NCBI RefSeq assembly: GCF_000701365.1
Contig: NZ_JNIK01000001.1
Span: 1 to 64,000 of the forward strand
Reading direction: 5' to 3'
DNA: 64,000 nucleotides
Origin: Blastococcus sp. URHD0036
Lineage (GTDB): Bacteria > Actinomycetota > Actinomycetes > Mycobacteriales > Geodermatophilaceae
In this document: piece after piece, positions 57,213-64,000 of the stretch
Position numbering within the stretch: the first letter of the stretch is position 1
Layout of the letters: the number at the start of each line of letters is the position of its first letter
Notes under the pieces: model-generated
The model's database searches: none
What the model saw: only the letters and a program-made list of their open reading frames with translations
What the model was told of the DNA's origin: nothing
Program-made: the position numbers and the translations under genes

Positions 57213-57241
57213 TTTCGCCGGCCGGGGTCTGCCCCTAGCGT
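57213..57241 (+). promoter_or_regulatory. Predicted promoter of the small gene/NDH-2 operon
   Basis: TAGCGT (57236-57241) is a good -10 box; the -35 position holds TTTCGC, a poor match, and motif copy 5 abuts it. A weak -35 beside an operator is typical of activator-dependent promoters. Confidence 0.4.
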
Positions 57242-57293
57242 CGGGGCCGGCGACGTCGCCTGGTGCGGCGGACGAGGGGGAGCGGAGGCTCCG

Positions 57294-57491
57294 ATGTTCG
57301 ACATGGACGGTCGGATGGTGACGCGCGAGCACGTGCGGGACCTGCTCGCGATCCTGCAGCTGAGTCCGGCCGCGGAACGCCGGCTCCTGGACCTGCCGTA
57401 CCCGGTCGAGTACCGCGTCGTGGCCGACGCGTTCGAGCGGGCGGGCCTGAGCCGCGAGCTGCTGAGCGACCGGATGGGTGGGAGCCCGTGA
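57294..57491 (+). CDS. Small helical protein of 65 residues
   Basis: The product (MVTREHVRDLLAILQLSPAA, RLLDLPYPVEYRVVADAFERAGLSRELLSDRMGG) is helical and acidic with normal composition. GGGGGAGCGGAGG precedes its ATG and its stop overlaps the NDH-2 start as GTGA. I do not recognise the family; partnership with the dehydrogenase is inferred from coupling. Confidence 0.72.
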   Translation: MFDMDGRMVTREHVRDLLAILQLSPAAERRLLDLPYPVEYRVVADAFERAGLSRELLSDRMGGSP

Positions 57492-58792
57492 CCAGGCCGC
57501 GGGTCGTCGTCGTCGGGAGCGGGTTCGCGGGGACGTTCGCCGCCCGGACCCTGGAGCGTGCCCTCGGACCCGAGGACGCCGACCTGCTCCTGATCAGCGC
57601 CACCGACCACCTCTGCTACAGCCCGCTGCTGCCGGAGGTGGCGGCCGGGCGCCTGGACCCCCGCCGGATCGCGGTGCCCCTCCACGCCGTCCTGCACCGC
57701 ACCCGGACGATGCAGGCGGTCGTCGACGGGGTCGACCTCGAGGCCCGGACGCTGACCGTCCGGCACGGCGACGCCGGGTCGGAGCACCTGGCCTGGGACC
57801 GCCTGGTGCTCACCGTCGGCAGCGTGACCCGGACCTTCCCCACGCCCGGGGTCGCCGAGCACGCGCTGGGCCTGAAGACCCTCGCGGAGGCGCAGTACCT
57901 GCACGACCACGTGCTGCGGCAGCTGGAGCTCGCGGACGCCGCCACGGACGAGGACGAGCGCCGGGCCCGGATGACCTTCGTCGTCGTGGGTGCCGGGTAC
58001 GCCGGGACGGAGACCGCCGCCCAGGTGCAGCGGATGACGGTCCGGCAGCTGGACCGGTTCCCCCGCCTCCCGGCGGCGGAGCTGCGCTGGGTCCTGGTGG
58101 ACTCCGCCGAGCGGGTGCTGCCCGAGCTCGGCCCGCGGCTGGGCCGGGCGGCGCTCCGGGTGATCCGGTCCCGGGGCATGGAGGTGCGCCTGGGGACGAC
58201 GATCGCGCGGATGACCGGGGACCGGGTCACGCTCACCGACGGCACGGTGCTGCCGGCGCACACCGTGCTCTGGACGGTGGGCGTGACGCCGCCGCCCCTG
58301 GTCGAGCAGCTCGGTCTGCCGGTGACCCGCGGCCGGGTCCGGGTGGACGAGCAGCTGCGGCTCGTGGAGGGGGTGTGGGTCGCCGGCGATGCCGCGGCTG
58401 CCCGGGACCCGTTCAGCTCCGCCGGCACGGACTACCCGCCGACGGCGCAGCACGCGCAGCGGCAGGGCGTGGTCATCGGCCGCAACGTCGCGGCCAGCCT
58501 CGGTCGTGGCCGGGCCCGCCGGTACCGGCACCGGGACCTCGGGCTGGTGGCCGACCTGGGCGGGACCGCCGCGGTGGCCCGGCCGGTCCGGATCCCGCTG
58601 ACGGGTCTCCCGGCCAAGCTGGTGACCAAGGGCTACCACCTGATGGCGCTGCCCGCGGCCGCCAACCGGCTGCGGGTCGGCAGCGACTGGGCGGTGAACC
58701 TGGTCAGCCGGCCCATCGCGGCTCAGCTCGGTCTCGTGGATCGGCGCGCGGCGTCGCTGACGGCCGAACGACTCGGGGTGGCCGAGGGCTGA
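57488..58792 (+). CDS. Type II NADH dehydrogenase-like FAD oxidoreductase
   Basis: The 434-residue protein has an N-terminal FAD motif VVVVGSGFAGTFAARTLE, an NAD motif VVVGAGYAGTETAAQVQ, and VWVAGDAAA before the C-terminal region with PPTAQHAQRQGVVIGRN. The last part (LPAKLVTKGYHLMALP, NRLRVGSDWAVNLV) is amphipathic and suits membrane-surface binding. It would pass electrons from NAD(P)H to quinone without pumping protons. Confidence 0.88.
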   Translation: MTRPRVVVVGSGFAGTFAARTLERALGPEDADLLLISATDHLCYSPLLPEVAAGRLDPRRIAVPLHAVLHRTRTMQAVVDGVDLEARTLTVRHGDAGSEHLAWDRLVLTVGSVTRTFPTPGVAEHALGLKTLAEAQYLHDHVLRQLELADAATDEDERRARMTFVVVGAGYAGTETAAQVQRMTVRQLDRFPRLPAAELRWVLVDSAERVLPELGPRLGRAALRVIRSRGMEVRLGTTIARMTGDRVTLTDGTVLPAHTVLWTVGVTPPPLVEQLGLPVTRGRVRVDEQLRLVEGVWVAGDAAAARDPFSSAGTDYPPTAQHAQRQGVVIGRNVAASLGRGRARRYRHRDLGLVADLGGTAAVARPVRIPLTGLPAKLVTKGYHLMALPAAANRLRVGSDWAVNLVSRPIAAQLGLVDRRAASLTAERLGVAEG

Positions 58793-58817
58793 GGGGCCGG
58801 CCTCGAGCCCGCTCGGC

Positions 58818-59549
58818 TCAGGCGGACGGGAGCGGCTCTCGGTGGGTGGCCGGCGTGACCGGTGTGCTCGACGGTCGGAAGCCCTTCGCTGCGCAATAGA
58901 TGCCCAACGAGAGCTCCCACGCGGCCTCCGGGAGCGTCAGGACGCCCGAGGGCCCCTCGCCGTTGTCGTACACGCCCGCCAGGATCAGCAGGAACGAGAG
59001 GACCAGGAGGGATCCGCCGACCAGCCCCAGCAGCGCCAGCCGCCGGGGCACGAGACCGGACGTGTACATGAGGTAGCCGAGCAGCAGCCCGTTGCCGATG
59101 GGCGCCACGAGTCCCGGCCCCCATTCGAACGCCCACTCGTAGGCGTGCGCCAGGCTGTCCCCCTGCACCTGGAGTGCGACCGCCTCGGCGCCGCTCGCCC
59201 CGTCCATCGCGCTGATCACCGACACCAGCGACAGCATGCTGATGAGGCCGATGGCCGCGAAGACGGACTCCATGGTCCGGGCGCTCACGTACGCGAGCGC
59301 GATCGTGTGGCTCCGCGTGCGAGCGATCGGATACAGGACGACGGCGGTGCCGAGTTGAGTGACGATCAGACCGAACTCGAGGAGCGCACCCCACTTCAGG
59401 CTCGCTGAGGAGGCATCCCCAGGGACGAACCGCATGTCGGTCCAACTCGCGCCCGCCCCGTCGATGAACAGCAGGCGCGCCGGGATGCTCGTCACGAACG
59501 TCCCGATGAACAGCCACCCGAAGATCCGGCCCGTTCGTCGCAGGTCCAT
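58818..59549 (-). CDS. DUF4386 membrane protein
   Basis: The 243-residue protein has about six helices and the DUF4386 landmarks RTGRIFGWLFIGTFVTSIPARLLF near the N-terminus and MESVFAAIGLISMLSLVS in the middle, ending with LPEAAWELSLGIYCAAKGFRPS. Function is unknown. ATG 59549 has GGAGGA upstream. Confidence 0.85.
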   Translation of the reverse strand: MDLRRTGRIFGWLFIGTFVTSIPARLLFIDGAGASWTDMRFVPGDASSASLKWGALLEFGLIVTQLGTAVVLYPIARTRSHTIALAYVSARTMESVFAAIGLISMLSLVSVISAMDGASGAEAVALQVQGDSLAHAYEWAFEWGPGLVAPIGNGLLLGYLMYTSGLVPRRLALLGLVGGSLLVLSFLLILAGVYDNGEGPSGVLTLPEAAWELSLGIYCAAKGFRPSSTPVTPATHREPLPSA

Positions 59550-59667
59550 GGTCGGTCCTCCTCCGGGTGGGACGTTCCCCGCCGCTTCAGGAGACGTCCA
59601 GGGCCCGCATCACGCTGGCCCTGCACCACCCCGGTCGCCAGGGTCCTTGGGACCTGACGGTGCCCGG

Positions 59668-60711
59668 TCAGAGCTCGACGGAGACGCCCTCCCGCCACTG
59701 CCGCAGCACCAGGTAGCGGCCGTGCAGGGCGCCGCGGTCGCGGTGGCCGAAGCCGAGCAGCGTGCCCTCGGCGCCCTGGGCCGCGGGCAGCCACTTGACC
59801 GCCTCGAGTCCCTCGCGGACGCCGTCCCGGGTCCGCTCGGGCGCGCGGGCCAGACCCTCGGCGACGAGCCGCCCCATGTCGTACTGGAAGGCGACGCTGA
59901 AGCCCGGCCGGTCGCGGGCACCCAGCCGCTCCCGGAGCGCGGCCAGCGTCGCGTTCCGGTCGGAGTGCATGTCCACGTAGACCCAGCCGTCGATGACCGC
60001 GGCGAACGCGGGGTCGTAGCCGCGCAGGCCGCAGGTGTTCATCACCTTCGGTCCGGCGAAGCCCGAGGCCGTCACCGCCCGGGCCACCGCGGGAGCCGCC
60101 AGCCCGAGGCCGAGGTAGACCACCGCGTCGGCACCGGCGAGCACCGCGCCGACCTCCTCGGCGGCGTCCTCGGCGGAGACGGCGATGCCGGCCGTGCCGG
60201 ACAGCCGCAGGCCCAGCACGTCGGCCTCGTCCTGCAGGAACTGCAGGTGCCGGCGGCCGATGGGGGAGCGGTCGTGGACGACGCCGATCCGCCGTGCCCC
60301 GACGGCGGCGAGGTGCCGGGCGATCACGAGCGACTCGTCCTCGTGCGAACCGACCTGCAGGTGGAACATCCACTCGCCGCGGCCGCGTTCGGTACCGGCC
60401 CAGTTGATCGTCGGCAGCCGGAGGCGCTCGGCCAGCGGGGTCACGACCAGCGAGTTGTCGCCGATCGCCGGACCGACGACCAGCAGCACGTCGTCGTCGG
60501 CCAGCCGGGCGTAGGCCCGCTCGACCGCCGCCGCCGTCCCCTCGGGCAGGCCCAGGCCGTAGGCGTGGACGAACTCGACGTCGCGGTCGAGCCGGCCGGC
60601 GTCGCGCAGCTCGTCCACCGCGACCCGGAGGAGGTCGGCCGGATCTCCCCCCGGACCGCCGGGGCCGGTCGCCATGTCGTTCAGGACACCGACGCGATAC
60701 GGCTCGGCCAC
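59668..60711 (-). CDS. Type 1 substrate-binding protein without signal peptide
   Basis: The 347-residue protein has the leucine-binding-protein fold: YRVGVLNDMATGPGG, LLVVGPAIGDNSLVVTPLAERLRLPTINWAGTE, ARRIGVVHDRSPIGRRHLQFLQDEA and ADAVVYLGLGLAAPAVARAV. It starts directly with the mature fold at GTG 60711 (CTGGAGG upstream) and has no signal peptide or lipobox, and no ABC permease is near. A cytosolic ligand sensor is more likely than an importer subunit. Confidence 0.82.
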   Translation of the reverse strand: MAEPYRVGVLNDMATGPGGPGGDPADLLRVAVDELRDAGRLDRDVEFVHAYGLGLPEGTAAAVERAYARLADDDVLLVVGPAIGDNSLVVTPLAERLRLPTINWAGTERGRGEWMFHLQVGSHEDESLVIARHLAAVGARRIGVVHDRSPIGRRHLQFLQDEADVLGLRLSGTAGIAVSAEDAAEEVGAVLAGADAVVYLGLGLAAPAVARAVTASGFAGPKVMNTCGLRGYDPAFAAVIDGWVYVDMHSDRNATLAALRERLGARDRPGFSVAFQYDMGRLVAEGLARAPERTRDGVREGLEAVKWLPAAQGAEGTLLGFGHRDRGALHGRYLVLRQWREGVSVEL

Positions 60712-60797
60712 GCAGACCTCCAGGGGGACGGGCGCGCCAGTATGGCGGCTGCCGAGGCCCCTACCGTGACCCTTGCCACATGGCCGGTGAGGCGGCA

Positions 60798-61310
60798 ATG
60801 TCGCGAGCCGTGACCACCTACACCGCGGAGCAGCTGTCCACGTTCGAGGAGATCCGGCAGCTCAAGGCCCGGTACTCCTACTTCCTCGACACCAAGCAGT
60901 GGGACGCGTGGGCGCAGCTGTTCACCGCGGACTTCCGCTGGGCCACCGAGAACGGGTTGTCCGTCGAGGGCCGGGACGCGTTCGTGGAGATGGTCCGCTC
61001 GTCGATCGACGCCGTCGCCACGGTGCACCAGTTCCACGCCCCGGTGCTGGAGATCCTGTCCCCGACCACCGCGACGGGGCTCTGGCCGATGTTCGACTAC
61101 GTGGCCTTCGGTGAGACGCCGATCCAGGGCTACGGCTACTACCACGAGACCTACCGGCGCGAGGACGACGGCTGGCGGATGTCGACCCAGTTCCTGTCCC
61201 GCATCCGCACCGACGTCATCGGCGGGCTGACCTCGGGCATCCAGACGTCGATCAGCGACCTCGCCATCGCGCGCGACGCGACCGCCGCCCTGCCGGGGCT
61301 GGCCACCTGA
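60798..61310 (+). CDS. SnoaL/NTF2-like protein
   Basis: The 170-residue protein has the cone fold of the NTF2 family: EEIRQLKARYSYFLDTKQWDAWAQLFTADFRW, FVEMVRSSIDAVATVHQFHAPVLE, YGYYHETYRREDDGWRMSTQFLSRIR. This version (SnoaL_4) includes dehydratases and small-subunit dioxygenase-like proteins. ATG 60798 is preferred; ATG 60780 in frame adds 6 residues. Confidence 0.85.
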   Translation: MSRAVTTYTAEQLSTFEEIRQLKARYSYFLDTKQWDAWAQLFTADFRWATENGLSVEGRDAFVEMVRSSIDAVATVHQFHAPVLEILSPTTATGLWPMFDYVAFGETPIQGYGYYHETYRREDDGWRMSTQFLSRIRTDVIGGLTSGIQTSISDLAIARDATAALPGLAT

Positions 61311-61315
61311 GGCCG

Positions 61316-61349
61316 GCACCGGCCCGGTCACGCGCGTCCGGGCCGGTGC
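61316..61349. terminator. Bidirectional hairpin between convergent genes
   Basis: GCACCGGCCCGG and CCGGGCCGGTGC form a perfect 12-base stem with a 10-base loop between the NTF2-like and SDR stop codons. Confidence 0.75.
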
Positions 61350-61353
61350 TCCG

Positions 61354-62109
61354 TCAGCTGTGCAGCATGCTCGCGCCCTGGCTCATCAGCTCGACCACCT
61401 GCCGGCGGGGCAGGGCGCCGAAGGGCGTCCCGTCGGGCGGGAAGGTCGGCCCCTCGCCGAGGTTGGCGAGCATGTCGCGGGCGACGTCCTCGGGGTCGGC
61501 GAGCCCCTCGCGCTCGCGCCCGGCGAGGATCCGTCGGTAGGCGGGGGTGTCGGTCTCGCCGAGCACCATCCCGAGCACGTGCACCCCGCGGGGCCCGAGC
61601 TCCGCCCACAGCGACTCGGCCAGGCGGAGGTCGAAGGCCTTCGTCGCGCTGTAGACGGCCAAATGGGACCCGCCGCCCCACGCCGCGCCGGAGCTCACGA
61701 GCACCATGCCGCCCGAGCCGCGGGCGGCCAGCAGTCCGCCGAAGTGGTGGGTCAGCCCGACGACCGTCGCGCAGTTGCGGGCGAGCAGCCCCTGCCAGAC
61801 CTCGACCGGGCGGTCGAGGAAGAGCGCGGCGTTCGGGTCGGCGCCGGCGTTGTAGACCAGCAGCCCCACGTCGAGGTCCGCCGTGGCCTCCGCCAGGGCG
61901 GACGCCGCGTCGGCGGTGCTGAGGTCGAGGGCGATCGTGCGGGTCCGCGAGGGGACGGTCGCGGCCACCTCGTCGAGCGTCTCCTGGCGCCGGGACACCA
62001 GGACGACGTCCACCCCGCGCTCGCCCAGCTGCCGGGCGACCGCGGCCCCGACCCCCTCCGAGGCGCCTGCCACCACGGCCCACGGCCCGTACCGTTCGGC
62101 GAAGTCCAT
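61354..62109 (-). CDS. SDR family oxidoreductase
   Basis: The 251-residue protein has WAVVAGASEGVGAAVARQLGERG, LLVYNAGADPN, Ser in MVLVSSGAAWGG and YSATKAF. The GxxEGVG variant of the coenzyme loop is typical of a mycobacterial/actinobacterial SDR group of unknown substrate. It diverges from the VOC gene. Confidence 0.87.
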   Translation of the reverse strand: MDFAERYGPWAVVAGASEGVGAAVARQLGERGVDVVLVSRRQETLDEVAATVPSRTRTIALDLSTADAASALAEATADLDVGLLVYNAGADPNAALFLDRPVEVWQGLLARNCATVVGLTHHFGGLLAARGSGGMVLVSSGAAWGGGSHLAVYSATKAFDLRLAESLWAELGPRGVHVLGMVLGETDTPAYRRILAGREREGLADPEDVARDMLANLGEGPTFPPDGTPFGALPRRQVVELMSQGASMLHS

Positions 62110-62217
62110 GGCGGCACCGTAGGGCCCGTCGTGTGGCCGGGGCCACAGCCGGCGCCGGAGCAACGGTATGGCTGTCGATAGGGTCGGCGCCCCGGCGTCT
62201 CCCGATCGGAGCAGCAC

Positions 62218-63099
62218 ATGACGGACGGAGTCCAGGCGACGACGGCGGCGCCGGCCCGCGTCAAGCGGGTGGTGCACACCATCCACGCCGTCCGCGACAT
62301 CGACGCCTGCCGGATGCGCTACCAGGACGTGCTGGGCGGGCTGGTCTTCGCCGAGGGCTACTTCGAGCCCGAGGACCGCGACATGGCGCTGCTCTACGTC
62401 GGCGACCACATGGTCGAGCCGATGGCGCCGCGGCAGCCCGACGACCTCGGGAAGCCCTACTCCCGCTACCTCGCCCGGTACGGCGAGGGCTGGCACTCGT
62501 TCGAGCTGCGCATCGCCGACTGCCCGGACGTGGCGGCCCGGCTGAAGGCTGACGGCTACACGCTGGCGTCGGACTACGGGATGTTCTTCTACGTCCGTCC
62601 CGAGTCGACCGGAGGCCTGCTGCTCGAGGCCTGCGACGTCTCGATCCCCAACGACCCGTACGACCGCCGCAACTGGCGCCCGGACTGGGCCGAGGGCCAC
62701 GCATCCACTGTGCTGCGGCTGGACCACATCGCCTGCGTGCTGAACGACGCCGAGGCCGCCCGCCGGCTCTTCACGACCTACGTGGACGGCGAGGTGCTCG
62801 ACGACCGCCGGATCTCCGCTCCCCAGCCCGCGCGGCGGGTGCTGCTCCGGCTGGGCGGCGACGACGTCGCACTGATCCAGCCCGACGACCCGGCCTCCGG
62901 GGTCCTGGCGGACTTCATCCGGCCGCCGACGTCAGGCGTGTACGCGCTGGTCTGGGCGGTCGAGGACCTCGGCCGCGCCCAGGCGTTCTTCGAGGAGAAG
63001 GGACTCCGTGTGACCCGCGAGAACTGCGTCTCCGGCGGCTTCGCCATCGACCCGGCGGACTTCCAGGGCGCCCGGCACGAGTTCGTGGCCGCGTCGTGA
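62218..63099 (+). CDS. VOC family protein (two glyoxalase-like modules)
   Basis: The 293-residue protein has paired beta-alpha-beta-beta-beta modules: VVHTIHAVRDIDACRMRYQDVLGG with GWHSFELRIADCPDVAARLKADGY, and LDHIACVLNDAEAARRLFTTYVDG with YALVWAVEDLGRAQAFFEEKGLRV. His and Glu positions suit a metal-dependent dioxygenase or epimerase of the extradiol-like class. It is coupled to the next gene by GTGA. Confidence 0.87.
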   Translation: MTDGVQATTAAPARVKRVVHTIHAVRDIDACRMRYQDVLGGLVFAEGYFEPEDRDMALLYVGDHMVEPMAPRQPDDLGKPYSRYLARYGEGWHSFELRIADCPDVAARLKADGYTLASDYGMFFYVRPESTGGLLLEACDVSIPNDPYDRRNWRPDWAEGHASTVLRLDHIACVLNDAEAARRLFTTYVDGEVLDDRRISAPQPARRVLLRLGGDDVALIQPDDPASGVLADFIRPPTSGVYALVWAVEDLGRAQAFFEEKGLRVTRENCVSGGFAIDPADFQGARHEFVAAS

Positions 63100-63596
63100 G
63101 CGAGGACCTCCGCGCCGAGGTGGCCGCTCTCTCCGCGCGGCTGCGCGAGCTGGAAGACCGGCAGGAGATCGCCCAGCTCGCGACCCGGTACGGCCCGGCC
63201 GTGGACGTCGGCGACCCGGAGGCGGCGGCTGCGCTCTGGGTGGAGGACGGCGTGTACGCCGCGCCGCCCTACGCGGTGTGGACCGGCCGCGAGGAGATCG
63301 CCGGCATGGTCGCCGGAGGGCACCAGGACCTGATCCGCGCCGGCGCCGGGCACGTGCTGACCCCGCTGCACGTGGAGCTCGCCGGCGACGAGGCGTACGG
63401 CTGGAACCACGCGATGAACGTGCAGTGGCGGGAGGCCGAGGGACACTTCGTCGTCTTCCGGCTGTCGGCCAACGAGTGGCGCTTCCGGCGTGGGCCGGCG
63501 GGCTGGAGGGTGGTGAGCCGGGTGAACCGGAACCTGGACGGCGCGGCCGAGGCCCGCGAGCTGTTCCGCGGCAGCGCGGAGGCCGCTCGTGGCTGA
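63096..63596 (+). CDS. SnoaL/NTF2-like protein
   Basis: The 166-residue protein starts with a coiled helix (LRAEVAALSARLRELEDRQEIAQLATRYGPAVD) and continues with the cone-fold core (AALWVEDGVYAAPPYAVWTGREEIAGMV, GWNHAMNVQWREAEGHFVVFRLSANEWRFRR). It is the second member of this fold within 2.5 kb. Function unknown; its position between the VOC and SRPBCC genes suggests a shared small-molecule pathway. Confidence 0.87.
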   Translation: MSEDLRAEVAALSARLRELEDRQEIAQLATRYGPAVDVGDPEAAAALWVEDGVYAAPPYAVWTGREEIAGMVAGGHQDLIRAGAGHVLTPLHVELAGDEAYGWNHAMNVQWREAEGHFVVFRLSANEWRFRRGPAGWRVVSRVNRNLDGAAEARELFRGSAEAARG

Positions 63597-64000
63597 GCGC
63601 GTGTCGGTGACCCGGCGCATCCCGGCGCCGGCGGCCGCGGTGTTCGCGGTCGTCTCCGATCCCGCCGGGCAGGTGCGGATCGACGGCTCGGGGATGCTCG
63701 TCGCCGCCGACGGGGCCCGCCCGGCCGCCGTCGGGGACACCTTCGAGATGGACATGGACCGGACACCGCTGAACGACATCCCCGGCCTGACGGCGTACCG
63801 GACGCTCAACACGGTCACCGCGTACGTGCCGGACCGGCAGTTCGAGTGGAACGTGACCGCGCCCGGCCGTCCGCCGATCGGCTACGTGTGGGGGTACCTC
63901 GTCGAGCCGGCCGGGGAGTCGGCGGCCGACGTGACCTCCTACTTCGACTGGAGCGGCCTGAGCGAGGAGCGCAAGGCCCGCTCGGCCGGCCGGATGCCGC
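63589..64000 (+). CDS. SRPBCC-family protein (5' part only)
   Basis: GTG 63589 overlaps the preceding stop by 8 bases. The frame stays open to the window edge and encodes VSVTRRIPAPAAAVFAVVSDPAGQVRIDG and FEWNVTAPGRPPIGYVWGYLVEP, the START/polyketide-cyclase fold that binds hydrophobic ligands. The C-terminal helix is outside the window. Confidence 0.82.
   Translation, partial: MAERVSVTRRIPAPAAAVFAVVSDPAGQVRIDGSGMLVAADGARPAAVGDTFEMDMDRTPLNDIPGLTAYRTLNTVTAYVPDRQFEWNVTAPGRPPIGYVWGYLVEPAGESAADVTSYFDWSGLSEERKARSAGRMP

Overview
This window is high-GC actinobacterial chromosome, most likely from the Geodermatophilaceae or a close relative. The evidence is the very high GC, frequent GTG starts, many 4-base GTGA/ATGA gene overlaps, mycothiol-linked protein families and a CtaJ-type oxidase subunit. 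Family placement is inference; the phylum is well supported. Between about 3.8 and 32.1 kb the genes follow, with insertions, the order of the Mycobacterium tuberculosis Rv2478c-Rv2465c block: Ssb, EttA, thioesterase, alpha-glucosidase, truncated haemoglobin O, HNH endonuclease, CtaJ-like, DUF5130, PepN, Rv2466c-like oxidoreductase, RpiB. This correspondence is from memory of that genome.

Layout. 1-3187: a stretch of visibly lower GC left of a tRNA-Arg(TCT). It carries the 5' part of a CapD/FlaA1-type polysaccharide gene, a small three-helix membrane protein resembling Pycsar-type effectors, a truncated gene remnant and an unrecognised gene, and looks like the edge of a tRNA-associated island. 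3.3-13.1 kb: DUF6221, Ssb, EttA, thioesterase, YccF, MBL hydrolase, a minimal AMP-ligase/thiolase/rifampin ADP-ribosyltransferase operon, and a MOSC protein at the end of a complete biotin ECF transporter operon (bioY-ecfA-ecfT). 13.5-25.1 kb: roadblock protein, orphan double ABC ATPase, GH13 glucosidase, GlbO, MFS, MscS, prolyl oligopeptidase, HNH nuclease, SCO6745-type protein, kynureninase. 25.2-34.5 kb: CtaJ, DUF5130, PepN, DsbA-like oxidoreductase, SDR, DAP-dehydrogenase-like protein, RpiB, maleylpyruvate isomerase-like protein, Eis-like acetyltransferase, MarR regulator.

34.5-45 kb is regulatory and envelope related: two NarL-type two-component systems, two lipoproteins, an ECF sigma factor with a SnoaL-like tail, and an MMPL transporter preceded by a dense inverted repeat. 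45-59 kb centres on a large LuxR-type (LAL) regulator whose Walker A lysine is an arginine, followed by a chlorine/redox/hydrolase-flavoured set: alpha/beta hydrolases, CBS protein, sulfite-oxidase-type molybdoenzyme, PNPOx-like protein, cupin, DHA2 exporter, epoxide hydrolase, thioredoxin-like protein, type II NADH dehydrogenase. A 12-base motif, CAGTC(G/A)(G/A)ATGAC, occurs five times in this stretch (45.08, 48.01, 49.73, 49.80 and 57.20 kb), always in or next to gene boundaries; I propose it as the operator of an undescribed regulon. 59.7-64 kb is a catabolic-looking group: a substrate-binding protein without signal peptide, two NTF2/SnoaL-like proteins, SDR, VOC protein and an SRPBCC protein cut by the window edge.

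Many gene boundaries between convergent genes carry long GC-rich hairpins without U tracts. I saw no rRNA, CRISPR array, complete insertion sequence or integrase.
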